Assembly (NCBI GenBank): GCA_016714895.1 | Contig: JADKBV010000001.1 | Location: forward strand, 1,432,450 to 1,496,449 | Direction of reading: 5' to 3' | Length of the DNA: 64,000 bases | From: Saprospiraceae bacterium | Lineage (GTDB): Bacteria; Bacteroidota; Bacteroidia; Chitinophagales; Saprospiraceae | In this document: in pieces, positions 55,401-62,056 of the stretch | Numbering within the stretch: position 1 is the stretch's first letter | How the letters are laid out: every line of letters starts with the position of its first letter | The notes under the pieces: generated by a model | What the model was told of the DNA's origin: nothing | The model's database searches: none | The model's input: the letters and a program-made list of their open reading frames with translations, nothing else | Position numbers and translations under genes: made by a program

Positions 55401-56868
55401 AAGCCACTTCCGGGTGGTAAGCAGGATCTTTAGGCCAGTGATCTTTGCCGAAAAATTCTCCACCGCCGGGACCCTGACCATTGCCAACACCTGTACCGGT
55501 AAGATTGGCAACCTTTCCGTTATTTTCAAGTTCCCATGTTTTTGATACATTATTATATGCGACCATCAACAGATCCGGTCTTTGATCATCGAGTCTGTTG
55601 GTAAAATTGACCGTACAATATCTGTGTCCTATTCTGTCAGAAAGTCCCAATAACATGTGACCGTCATCTGTAAAGTCGATGTCTGTCAACCATTGAGATG
55701 TAAATATCTGACCCGGTTCAGTATCTTTCCAATATCCTTTAAGATAAGGAGTGGAAAAAACAAGGGTAAATGTTTTTTTGGCAGGATCAAACTCATAGAC
55801 ATTTGCAGATGAAGAAGCTTCTGACTTTGAGGTCTCTGCTGTACAAGTGACCCCAACGTATAATTTATTGTTATACATTTTTAATGCAAAAGCCCGGTAT
55901 TCTCCGTGAGAACATCCCGGGTCAGGAATTTTATATGATTGTGTATTGGCTGCCTTAGGATTTTCTGTAGGGATGGCAACCAACGTATTATTATACAAGT
56001 TGATCGTGTATAATAACTTCTGGTCAGGAGAAATTTCCAATGCTCCGAGACCTATCTTACCAACCTGAGCTCCATAACTGCAGTCATTGATATTTTGTGT
56101 GGTCAATGTACCGACATCCTGCCCCAGGTCACTCAACTTGGCAAACAGAGAAGTAGATGACATAGCACCTTCCGGAACAAGCGTTTTAAAAATGGCGTCA
56201 TGACCATGATTGGTCAATCCTCCGTATTGTTTTATAAAGGCACTGCTGTAAAGCGCTTTTTGTTTTTTATTCCAGGCAACTCCCCAGATTGTTCCTGTTT
56301 CTCCATACATGGCCAATTTTTGTGGCAAAGAACCCAAATTAAAACCGTACTCCATACCGACTATGGTCGGCTCAGCAGGAAGTGACGACGTGGGACCCTG
56401 AACAAAACAAGTAGTGAGGATTCTGGTAGCTTCATTACAATATTGTAGTGAAGAGGAGAGTCCTACGCCTTTTGAACAGGATGGAACGGGAACAAACTGA
56501 ACACGTGTTCCGTTGTCCTGTCCCATAAAACCATCATAATAAGAGGCATGTTGGAACGTAAGACGTACTTCACTGCCATCAGGTAGATTGGATATCCGGT
56601 AGTTACCGTTGATATCTGTCATCATATTACCTACAACGCTACCAGCCGCATTAAATGCAGATACCCTGACGTTGGCAATGGCTGCCTCGCCGGGGTCTTT
56701 GATACCATTATAATTAACATCCTGAAATACGAAACCGTCTACGGTTCCTGCTTGTGGAATACACTGTGATTGTCCTACCGTCATAAATAATAACGATAAG
56801 GCGCTTGTTAACAAATACGCGAAAGCTGAACGCTTCCTGTTTTGCAACGGGAGTTTTCTGTTTTTCAT
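46408..56868 (-). CDS. giant multidomain T9SS-secreted surface protein
   Basis: A 3486-residue protein, by far the largest here. Signal peptide: about 1-35 (FAYLLTSALSLLFMTVGQSQ). SdrD_B-type domains lie at about 41-115 (VDGFVFQDVNYNGIKDPGEAA) and 560-640 (LEIGNRVWNDTNKNGIQDAGE). DUF11/CARDB-like beta domains cover about 700-1150, and HYR-like and Cys-rich domains with YDECGNRD or EDRCGNVTTC motifs follow from about 1390 to 2270. Five tandem 71-residue repeats lie at about 2285-2635. More HYR-like domains, an EF-hand dockerin-like module at about 3168 (AGDINNDKKLNSLDLVELRKVILG) and a C-terminal T9SS sorting domain (last 90 residues, NIPNPWSQSTNVQFYVP) complete it. It is likely a cell-surface adhesin or extracellular matrix protein. 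No enzyme domain is seen. The single frame is open throughout. Confidence 0.88.
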   Translation of the reverse strand: MKNRKLPLQNRKRSAFAYLLTSALSLLFMTVGQSQCIPQAGTVDGFVFQDVNYNGIKDPGEAAIANVRVSAFNAAGSVVGNMMTDINGNYRISNLPDGSEVRLTFQHASYYDGFMGQDNGTRVQFVPVPSCSKGVGLSSSLQYCNEATRILTTCFVQGPTSSLPAEPTIVGMEYGFNLGSLPQKLAMYGETGTIWGVAWNKKQKALYSSAFIKQYGGLTNHGHDAIFKTLVPEGAMSSTSLFAKLSDLGQDVGTLTTQNINDCSYGAQVGKIGLGALEISPDQKLLYTINLYNNTLVAIPTENPKAANTQSYKIPDPGCSHGEYRAFALKMYNNKLYVGVTCTAETSKSEASSSANVYEFDPAKKTFTLVFSTPYLKGYWKDTEPGQIFTSQWLTDIDFTDDGHMLLGLSDRIGHRYCTVNFTNRLDDQRPDLLMVAYNNVSKTWELENNGKVANLTGTGVGNGQGPGGGEFFGKDHWPKDPAYHPEVALGSIFVMPGTNSVVATVFDPHLNAYSGGLHRYSTSNGDLLGALELYRLNTTVAFGKATGFGDIVATCTEPSLEIGNRVWNDTNKNGIQDAGEPGHEGIGIVLYNQTCEILAQTTTDVKGQYHFNQNNVAGGLSSGETYYLGIDPAKYDVQALMYAFDGKYFTLSGVRAGEELLGSKALETLPACPLAQIEVNTLFSNQNFDFGLYNASECGMRIEASVKNDKAIRFAGSVTFDICVTNTGTLPVNGWSLNYVMPKGNILDGSLNQGWTNQGSNATKTFNQVLGRGATYCTEVVVNFNASENSPAFNHEFSINRVLDLNNNLLELVTACSVAPEDIVTVNTLPVFDLALKHELHTNGVFSNGSEVKMNTTVYNQGNIAAKSYTLINYLNEAFIFDPAKNPGWVLSPDALSLSFVNEGYLFPGENRVHMLTLTLRENAPSGAVINYAEILEAYDENGLAVDFDSYSDDNAKNDMGGVVNSITDNMINDSGVMDEDDHDPVVVLLDVVDVAIIKKAVKRELIPGQVSKFSLEIINEGTVSIQKFVLRDYIPQALSLNDDQWTSLPGNIAERAIELEKPLRPGESTFTDITLLVAETLVGPRVLTNVVQVYRIYDTDLKEISDLDYDSNLSLTVENNESSVLQYLGQDNYSSADVVLLGNIEISNPCICLNNATTPFDGQFSAAIGLESASGETWFIEQIVGLYDEFSPAPPASPTPFITGSGGFLLDETVLGNGISRYSFEGRHIEGQGFFIVLQNNFGLTRSYRLDPGFCSYNTAQIIGLTSVCNSITSDYSVELRGNNYIFSWTLDGNPIGADQSSVSIDWSGVADGQHVLRLEIDATAIDQCYSPVTLNISSGVGDAGAISCISNVNVSLDENCVFTVTPSVLIAGTFNTGSPYQVILMDKNGKVIPNATLTEVHLGQNIMAKLIDGCGGNSCWATIFVEDKIPPRTFCQDIVLACHELDTYVGPFESDNCGGPVENTLLYELITPYVCNELYVKQIERRYIAKDKAGNISLPCDMTIFVARPNLSQVVIPADRTMANNNPLVCDNFPLDEEGRPSPVFTGVPTLFGDDLFPHYDKTCQVYTGFSDRDLGKINCVRKIAREWIIFENWCSNDTPLRFTQMIEITDTIAPVFEPIADITVSASVGNCLANVQLPQAVVTDECEGILRVDIVYPGGFVLGQNTAFVELPSGKNTIKYIAYDECGNRDSLSYTITVLDKTSPTTICKGELVVSLNSSGEAYMRPDHVNDGSWDACGISHYEIRRMVAGCGNQNNVFGPLVDFCCNDVGNTIIVEMRVTDINNNSNTCMIPVTVQDKFAPQITCPPNETRSCDENIDIADLSEFGIAVAVDACGATVTELTPVSSLNQCRTGVIERIFEARDNLGFARCSQFITIENYDPFNENDIVWPLDFETDKGCTALDLHPDNLDTLYSYPVITEDFCDNVGVTFKDQVFNFVPNACFKIVRTWYVIDWCAMENNPNYQPITWQQTIKVQNDIAPVITSSCDSLTQCTPKDNCVDGFITLIATATDVCTPANLLSNVYKIDANNDGTYDTEISNFGGTINASGVYPVGTHRVQYSFEDRCGNVTTCDQIFTIVNCDAPTAICVERVSVGLVPMDTDGDGENDIEMACILAASLDAGSSHPCSDDLCFAFSATDTTFTEYCYDCFDLGTYDLTLYVIDKIGGGVSECVIQVEVQDNNDVDVCPDLEECIVWPGAVDTTGCALLIANVGFDKIPALQTDCDCNDVTVTHVDNPPVSCGDDCITTSRIWTVTFNCFSRPISYNYSQSITVIDDTPNAEITGNNIICRGSSTVLTAKGGGTYLWSTGQTTESITVSPQNNTNYRVTVTSSLGCTAVAERLITVQPLPLAQIQGNRTICLNQSTTLTAVGGTSFVWSNGQTTASITVNPLVTTNFIVTVTDVNGCRASATATVTVNALPNVQIQGTSPICVGRSTTLTASGGTAYLWSNGQTTAAITVSPVASQTYTVTVTNQNSCSNTGTFNVVVNPLPVVNITGDNIICRGETTTLTATGGTSYVWATGQTTAVIQVSPTQTTMYRVTVTNANGCSATGTRIVEVNPLPNVTITGNLDICLGESTTLTATGGPGYLWSTGQTSASITVSPAQTTMYRVTVTNANLCSAIQSATVHVSTGNATCETRDTTVYLDAMGMVSITPALISIGDTTGCDGDIEVEVTPPNLFCNQIGVNTVTLRVINITTQDTLECFAEVTVLDTLVPSLVCPADLTIGCLDYDPDAPLSVFGQATFSDNCMAGLELEETPIANLNVCNVGIITRTFVVTDNSGNSTQCVQSITIEPTNGITEDDIVWPQDTVTIFDCTEATPMNTGIPEVNDEGSDCSIISIDYEDINLPVDGSGCADTIIRNWTVVDSCHLVPGTNDGIFTFTQIIFVNDTTAPVFFNLPPAVVDVTVSVAECAIFVDFSGIIATDCDTNLVLTNNGFWADDQNSIDPSGTYDVGIYPITITAQDHCGNIAEYSFMLKVHAFRSLCTKQFLEMPDTLTKPMFARRFFAFTNICPQTGHFLETYSFDLQDTVMILDCSDLSMVGIDLTVYIWDTRSGDTLLWDSCRTQYFLTDTNDFCNGGRGIIYGSVESLLNDPLSGVDVTLNGRNTLQTDVNGLYREENAVIGESYNVKPRKVTGVLDGVSTLDLVLIQRHIMEISVFDNPYMHLAGDINNDKKLNSLDLVELRKVILGVKSEFPNNDSWRFLPDGFSFIDPTNPLGSFIPDSYFLESLSGTMNVSFKGLKVGDVNQSYQIKQQSAEQRSNDNLHLRLLGNKVTSKGNIEIPAENVEDVQLTGFQFALKTEGLNNIRIESDIIRFTDENYHVSNGYVFISWSQQYPVQLKAGEVLFVVKANAAQTGPVAQLITLDKDVMFAESYNHELKVAGVQIGYGQDHVHKAEFLELGNIPNPWSQSTNVQFYVPQPGQVDLVVRDIAGKIIVTKKAYFDKGVQQFELLKTEVLNSGVLLYELKFNDTVKTGKMVLID
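48955..50016 (-). repeat. five 71-codon tandem repeats within the giant surface protein
   Basis: Five units of 213 bases encode the pattern ITGNxxICxGxSTTLTAxGGxxYLWSxGQTTxxITVSPxxTTxYxVTVTNxxGCSAxxxxxVxVNPLPxV. They start at about 50016, 49803, 49590, 49377 and 49164. The type is PKD-like/Ig-like, common in long Bacteroidota surface proteins. The copies differ at many positions, so they are old rather than freshly duplicated. Confidence 0.85.
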
Positions 56869-57358
56869 TTGAGACCTTGATTAATAATACTTAAGAAAAT
56901 ATAAAACCCTATTACCGAATCGGGCTTTAAAATCCATTTTTGTATTACTGCTTTGGGACGTTTGTTATACCTTTTACCAACCGAACAGTATCGGATACAC
57001 CAAACGATGGGGCAAATATATAATTTATTTATAATATGTTGTATCTGTTATATTATTTTTTTTTCATTTTTTTTTCTAATTGATTATCTAGTAGTTATGA
57101 CTCATATATTTTTTTACATTATACATATATATAAAGTAATGCTGAAAATATTATGAATCCATTCATCAGAAAGGAACCAAAAGAAGAACCACCATAAAAA
57201 CGAACAACCAATCATACCTCCTTTTTTGACTATTAAAAAATACGATATTTTTTCTTTTTTGATATTTCGTTACAGACAGAAAGCTGACTCCATATATTTT
57301 TTTTACTTTTGTACATTCAAATACAAATCTGTTTTCAGACATAACTTTTTACACAAAA
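56869..57358. other. 490-base divergent intergenic region with two -7 boxes
   Basis: For the giant gene (minus) a TATATTTG -7 box is at 57020-57013, giving a leader of about 140 bases. For fahA (plus) a TACTTTTG box is at 57304-57311, 48 bases before its ATG. No good -33 partner is seen for either. The centre (57050-57300) is very AT-rich. No gene was found. Confidence 0.45.
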
Positions 57359-58570
57359 ATGCATACATTATATAATAACAGTGATTTCAGCATCCACAAC
57401 ATACCTTTTGGGATTGCTGTCATCAATGGCCAAACTTATGTTTCAACAAGGTTGGGAGATGAAGTTTTTACGCTGGAAGATTTACAGAAAAAAGGGCTTT
57501 TTGACCATCTAACTCTTCCGGACGGAATATTCAGATCAAACTTCCTCAATGATTTTATCGGTCTGGGTAAAAAAGTAACTTCGGAGGTTCGTTTATCGAT
57601 TCAAAAATATTTCAAACAAAACCATCCGGATTCTGTAACCGGTTTTCCTGCAGGTGAGGTTACCATGTCACTCCCCGTACGTATTGGCGACTATACGGAC
57701 TTTTATTCCAGCCGCGAACATGCGACCAATGTAGGCATCATGTTCAGAGATCCTGCCAATGCCCTTCTCCCTAACTGGCTACACCTGCCTGTGGGTTATC
57801 ACGGAAGATCATCTTCTATTGTTGTTTCGGGTACAAATATCAAAAGACCCAAAGGACAAACCCTGCCAGTTGATGCTGACAAACCTGTTTTCGGTCCCAG
57901 CAAACAAATTGACTTTGAATTGGAAATGGCCTTTATCGTTGGAAAAGAAAATGCCCTCGGCGAATCCATTCCGGTAGACAAAGCGGAAGATTATATATTC
58001 GGGTTGACTTTGTTTAACGACTGGTCTGCCAGAGATATTCAAAAATGGGAATACGTTCCCCTCGGTCCCTTCCTTGCCAAAAACTTTGCTTCAACGATGT
58101 CACCCTGGGTTGTAACACTGGAAGCTCTTGAACCCTTCAGGGTGGAAAGTCCAAAACAAGAGCCCGAGGTACTACCCTATTTAAAATGTGAAGGCAAGTT
58201 TAATTATGACATCCAACTGGATGTAATCATTTCCACGGCAGAACATAAAGATACTTTGGTATCACATTCGAATTTTAAATATATGTATTGGAGTATGATA
58301 CAACAACTTGCTCATCATACCGTTAATGGATGTAATATGCGGATCGGAGATGTACTTGCTTCCGGAACCATCAGCGGACCCACACCGGATTCATATGGTT
58401 CTATGTTGGAAATAGCCTGGAAAGGAACCAAACCGGTGACTATGAGTGATGGTACGACGAGAACCTTTATAGCTGACGGTGATACCGTAACGTTAAAAGG
58501 ATATGCAGAAAAGGAAAATATCCGCGTCGGCTTCGGTGAATGTATCGCTACCCTATTACCTTCAGATTAA
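57359..58570 (+). CDS. fahA: fumarylacetoacetase
   Basis: A 403-residue protein that hydrolyses fumarylacetoacetate to fumarate and acetoacetate, the last step of tyrosine breakdown. N-terminal domain: YNNSDFSIHNIPFGIAVING (1-110). The catalytic domain has DYTDFYSSREHATNVGIMFR, LPVGYHGRSSSIVVSG, the DFELEMAFIVGKEN metal-binding segment and LTLFNDWSARDIQKWEYVPLGPFLAKNFASTMSPWVV. All match the family closely, and length is normal. No other genes of the pathway are nearby. ddl starts 12 bases after its stop, so the two could share a transcript despite unrelated roles. Confidence 0.95.
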   Translation: MHTLYNNSDFSIHNIPFGIAVINGQTYVSTRLGDEVFTLEDLQKKGLFDHLTLPDGIFRSNFLNDFIGLGKKVTSEVRLSIQKYFKQNHPDSVTGFPAGEVTMSLPVRIGDYTDFYSSREHATNVGIMFRDPANALLPNWLHLPVGYHGRSSSIVVSGTNIKRPKGQTLPVDADKPVFGPSKQIDFELEMAFIVGKENALGESIPVDKAEDYIFGLTLFNDWSARDIQKWEYVPLGPFLAKNFASTMSPWVVTLEALEPFRVESPKQEPEVLPYLKCEGKFNYDIQLDVIISTAEHKDTLVSHSNFKYMYWSMIQQLAHHTVNGCNMRIGDVLASGTISGPTPDSYGSMLEIAWKGTKPVTMSDGTTRTFIADGDTVTLKGYAEKENIRVGFGECIATLLPSD

Positions 58571-58581
58571 ATCAGAATATC

Positions 58582-59679
58582 ATGTCATCCAACAAACTAA
58601 CCATAGCTATATTGGCAGGAGGTCCTTCGACAGAACATAAAATTTCTTTGTTATCTGCCAACAGCATTTTGAAGGCCATCGACAAAACTAAATACCACGT
58701 CCATGTCATAGGCATTGATCATGATACCCGGTATTGGTTGTACCCATCCGGTGATTTTCTTGATTTTCCGGAGGATACAAAACGAATCGCACTCAAAAAC
58801 AACGCGGAAGAGGTTTTTATCAGAAATGTTGATGGCAAGGTCGTCTGTTTGGATACTACCGGAACCGCGCGATTAACAATCGATCTCTTTTTTCCGGTGC
58901 TTCACGGCACTTATGGAGAGGACGGCGTGATTCAGGGTGTATTTACGTCAGTCGGTGCAGCCTATACAGGTGTCGGGCTGATGGCATCAGCAGTGGGAAT
59001 GGACAAAGACATGGCCAAAAGATTGTGGCGCGATGCCGGTATTCCTGTTGCCGATTTTATATGTATTAAAAAACACGAAAAGTCATCTGTAACTTTTGAA
59101 GCGGCCAAACAAAAACTGGGATTGCCCTTATTTGTCAAACCGGCCAATGCAGGTTCGTCGGTCGGAGTCAGCAAAGTAACCGATGAAGTCGAATTTGAGC
59201 AAGCCATCACTGAAGCGTTCCGTTTTGACACCAAACTACTCATCGAAGAAGCCGTCATCGGCAAAGAAGTGGAATGTGCCGTTCTCGGCAATGAATATCC
59301 CGAAGCATCGGTTATGGGTGAAATCATTCCAAAGGCCTCTTTTTATTCCTATGAAGCCAAATATCTGGACGACGATGGTGCTGCCATGGCCATTCCGGCC
59401 AATATTGACAAAGACACCAGTGATAACTTGCGCAGTCTTGCTGTAAAAGCTTTTACAACCATCGGCTGTGAAGGTCTCTCGAGGGTAGACTTTTTTCTGA
59501 CGACGGAAGGCAAAATCGTCCTTAACGAAATCAATACCCTACCCGGCTTTACTTCCATCAGCATGTACCCCAAATTGTGGGAAGCCACGGGATTGCCTTA
59601 TACAAGTCTGATAGATCGCATCATCGAACTCGGTCTGGCAAGACACAAAAGAGATGCGCAGTTGGTAAAAAGTATCTGA
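58582..59679 (+). CDS. ddl: D-alanine--D-alanine ligase
   Basis: A 365-residue ATP-grasp enzyme making the D-Ala-D-Ala dipeptide for peptidoglycan. I use ATG 58582 (MSSNKLTIAILAGGPSTEHKIS), because an earlier start at 58540 would overlap fahA and add unlikely residues. Motifs: GGPSTEH (substrate loop), LFFPVLHGTYGEDGVIQGV, LPLFVKPANAGSSVGVSKV (ATP-grasp Lys and loop), CEGLSRVDFFLT, and VLNEINTLPGFTSISMYPKLW at the active site. Length is typical of DdlA/DdlB with a small insert. Confidence 0.95.
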   Translation: MSSNKLTIAILAGGPSTEHKISLLSANSILKAIDKTKYHVHVIGIDHDTRYWLYPSGDFLDFPEDTKRIALKNNAEEVFIRNVDGKVVCLDTTGTARLTIDLFFPVLHGTYGEDGVIQGVFTSVGAAYTGVGLMASAVGMDKDMAKRLWRDAGIPVADFICIKKHEKSSVTFEAAKQKLGLPLFVKPANAGSSVGVSKVTDEVEFEQAITEAFRFDTKLLIEEAVIGKEVECAVLGNEYPEASVMGEIIPKASFYSYEAKYLDDDGAAMAIPANIDKDTSDNLRSLAVKAFTTIGCEGLSRVDFFLTTEGKIVLNEINTLPGFTSISMYPKLWEATGLPYTSLIDRIIELGLARHKRDAQLVKSI

Positions 59680-59824
59680 TGATGATTATGTCAGCTTACA
59701 TTTATATTTTATCATAGTTGTATCAAAAAAATTGATTACCTGATTATTTTAGTTAACATCATGATTAAAGTTTATCCATTCTTTAAAATAAACCTAAATA
59801 TTCTAAAATAATAACTTATTAATA

Positions 59825-59856
59825 TTTGGAATATACAGAAATTTGTCCTATATTTG
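59825..59856 (+). promoter_or_regulatory. promoter of the Xre/RES toxin-antitoxin operon
   Basis: TTTG at 59825-59828, a 20-base spacer, then TATATTTG at 59849-59856 match the Bacteroidota promoter pattern fully. Transcription would begin at about 59862, almost at the ATG at 59864. This bears on the start of the antitoxin gene. Confidence 0.65.
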
Positions 59857-59925
59857 CAGACAAATGTCCAAAGCCATGTATACAGCTTCCATTCAGACTA
59901 AGTTAAATAAAGAGGTAAAAAAATA

Positions 59926-60372
59926 TTGAAAAAAAATGATTTCGTAAACTATCTTCCAAAAGAAGGAGACGGTCTTTCTTTCCACGATTTTTTGAATAAT
60001 AAAATACTCCTTGTACTTTTGATCAGACAAGGTATTCCTTATTCTCTTTTCAGTCTGATCCGTGAAATCACTCCTTTTTCAGAAAAAGAGTGGGCGGACA
60101 TTTTTAATATTTCCACAAAATCACTACAACGGTACAGCAACGAACCTGATTATATTTTTAAATCTGTGTATTCAGAAAAAATTCTGGAAATAGCAGAGGT
60201 TGTACACGTAGGTCTGGACATATTCGGAAATGCGGAAAAGCTGTACCTCTGGCTTGAAACGCCAAATTATGCTTTAGGCAATATGAAACCGGTAGAATTG
60301 CTGAAGGATTCATACGGAAAAGAATTGGTGCTGGCAGAACTGGTCAGAATAGAACACGGAATTTTATCTTAA
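59926..60372 (+). CDS. Xre/MbcA/ParS-type antitoxin of a RES toxin
   Basis: A 148-residue protein in the TTG-start reading (MKKNDFVNYLPKEG). The middle has a helix-turn-helix (PFSEKEWADIFNISTKSLQRY). The C-terminal toxin-binding part (DUF2384) has KILEIAEVVHVGLDIFGNAEKLYLWLETPNYALGNMKPVELLKDSYGKELVLAELVRIEHGI. It would block the RES toxin and repress the operon. The start is uncertain. An ATG at 59864, right after the promoter, reads MSKAMYTASIQTKLNKEVKKY and then stops. One more A in the A7 run at 59917-59923 would join it to the antitoxin frame (KEVKKILKKNDF). So either TTG 59926 is used or the assembly lacks one base. Confidence 0.85.
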   Translation: MKKNDFVNYLPKEGDGLSFHDFLNNKILLVLLIRQGIPYSLFSLIREITPFSEKEWADIFNISTKSLQRYSNEPDYIFKSVYSEKILEIAEVVHVGLDIFGNAEKLYLWLETPNYALGNMKPVELLKDSYGKELVLAELVRIEHGILS

Positions 60373-60373
60373 C

Positions 60374-60835
60374 ATGGAGGTTTTCCGACTTTCACGCGAA
60401 AAATTTGCTGCGACCCTATCCGGTATAGGTGCCGCTTTGAAAGGGGGAAGATGGAATTCTCCCGGCATAGAAATGATTTACACCGCCCAAAACAGATCTT
60501 TGGCCATGGCAGAAGTAGCTGTTCATTTTTCCTTCGCTACCCTGCCGGATGACTACAAAATGATTACCGTTCTGATTCCCGACGACCTGTTGGTTCTTGA
60601 GATTTTTGAAAGTTCACTACCCACCGACTGGCGGAACTTTCCTCACCCGGTTTCAACACAGTTCATCGGAAACACCTTTATTGAAAATAGAAAAGCACCC
60701 ATATTAAAAGTTCCTTCAGCCATTACCAAAGGTGATTTCAATTTTTTAATCAACCCTTACCATGAGGATTTTGAAAAAATACATATCCAACACATAGAAT
60801 CTTTCCCTTTTGACCCAAGAATGGCAAAAAGATGA
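60374..60835 (+). CDS. RES-domain toxin (NAD+-degrading)
   Basis: A 153-residue protein with the RES-fold signature: VFRLSRE with Arg 5, KGGRWNSPG with Arg 26, MIYTAQNRSLAMAEVAVH with Tyr 36 and Glu 47, and ILKVPSA with Ser 115, followed by NFLINPYHEDF and FPFDPR. RES toxins degrade NAD+ and so stop growth. The start codon is one base after the antitoxin stop, in the usual antitoxin-toxin order. All residues that I know to be conserved are present, so it appears functional. Confidence 0.92.
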   Translation: MEVFRLSREKFAATLSGIGAALKGGRWNSPGIEMIYTAQNRSLAMAEVAVHFSFATLPDDYKMITVLIPDDLLVLEIFESSLPTDWRNFPHPVSTQFIGNTFIENRKAPILKVPSAITKGDFNFLINPYHEDFEKIHIQHIESFPFDPRMAKR

Positions 60836-60921
60836 ACAATTCCCTGATTTGAGAGTTCCGTTTTCTTCAGTTTCTTTTCATTTTTTTCTTTCAATTTCAC
60901 AAAAGTACTATCTTTACCATC

Positions 60922-62052
60922 ATGAACAGACATATATTATTTTTATTCCTTTTTCTGACATCAACTTTGGTCGTCAACGGACAACAAACCATCACAGGTA
61001 CCCTCGTGCATGATAATCTTACCCGAAATTATCGTTTGCGATTGCCTAAAGATTTTCAGAAAAGTGAAACACTCCCTCTGGTTTTCAACTTCCACGGGTT
61101 TACTTCCAATGCGACGCAACAGGAATTGTATTCAGGTATGAATGCCGTAGCTGACCGCGAAAGATTTGCCGTTTGTTATCCCAACGGTGTCGGCGCAGCA
61201 TGGAATGTCGGATGGTCGTTCGGCAGTCAGGCGGATGATGTCGGATTTGTAGAAGCCATAATTGAAAAATTTGTTGACGAATATGGTTTTGACCGAAATA
61301 AAATATACGCTTGTGGCATGTCCAATGGTGGTTTTTTCAGTTACCATCTGGCCTGCAAACTGACAAATAAAATCGCTGCTATCGCTTCTGTGACGGGAAG
61401 TATGGTGCCCGGCTCCCTTGAAAATTGCCAACCTTCATCCACCATTCCGGTTTTGGAAATCCACGGCACGGCTGATGATGTGGTCGCTTATGACGGAACG
61501 GCCAATGTCAGCCTTCCGGTAGATTCTGTGATGGCATTCTGGGCTTCTCACAACCGATGTACCGGCACTGTTGTAACAGAAAACCTTCCAAACATCAATA
61601 CCACAGATCAGAGCACAGTTGAAAAATATACCTTTACAGATTGCGAAAACGACCACACCGTCCTGCTTTATAAAGTAATCGGTGGGGCACATACCTGGCC
61701 GGGCGCTGTTTTAAATATCGGAGTTACCAACCGGGATATCATTTCTAATGAAGAAATCTGGAATTTTTTCAAAAAATACAGCCTTCCAACCATCAATAAT
61801 ACAGACGATATTTCGACTGATATCCGTTTATTTCCAAACCCGGTTTTTGATCAACTCACCATCAAAACAACAGAGCCTGTATCAAAAATCGAAATATTTT
61901 CAAACGACGGTAAAAAAATAATGGAATCCAATACAAACGTTTCAGAGTCGGCATCATTACACATTCCGGTGGACCATCTGATTCCTGGCATGTATACGGT
62001 CGGCATTTTTCAAAACGGTCGTTATTCCTACTATCGGTTTATAAAAATGTAA
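60922..62052 (+). CDS. T9SS-secreted esterase of the CE1/PHB-depolymerase type
   Basis: A 376-residue protein with a signal peptide (HILFLFLFLTSTLVVNGQ). The alpha/beta hydrolase domain (about 25-285) has VFNFHGFTSNATQQE for the oxyanion hole, KIYACGMSNGGFFSYHLAC with the nucleophile Ser in G-x-S-x-G, EIHGTADDVVAYDG with the Asp, and GGAHTWPG with the His. It resembles PHB depolymerase/LpqC-type and feruloyl esterases. The last 75 residues are a T9SS sorting domain (LFPNPVFDQLTIKTTEPV ... GMYTVGIFQNGRYSYYRFIKM). Substrate is not determined. Confidence 0.85.
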   Translation: MNRHILFLFLFLTSTLVVNGQQTITGTLVHDNLTRNYRLRLPKDFQKSETLPLVFNFHGFTSNATQQELYSGMNAVADRERFAVCYPNGVGAAWNVGWSFGSQADDVGFVEAIIEKFVDEYGFDRNKIYACGMSNGGFFSYHLACKLTNKIAAIASVTGSMVPGSLENCQPSSTIPVLEIHGTADDVVAYDGTANVSLPVDSVMAFWASHNRCTGTVVTENLPNINTTDQSTVEKYTFTDCENDHTVLLYKVIGGAHTWPGAVLNIGVTNRDIISNEEIWNFFKKYSLPTINNTDDISTDIRLFPNPVFDQLTIKTTEPVSKIEIFSNDGKKIMESNTNVSESASLHIPVDHLIPGMYTVGIFQNGRYSYYRFIKM

Positions 62053-62056
62053 GGTT

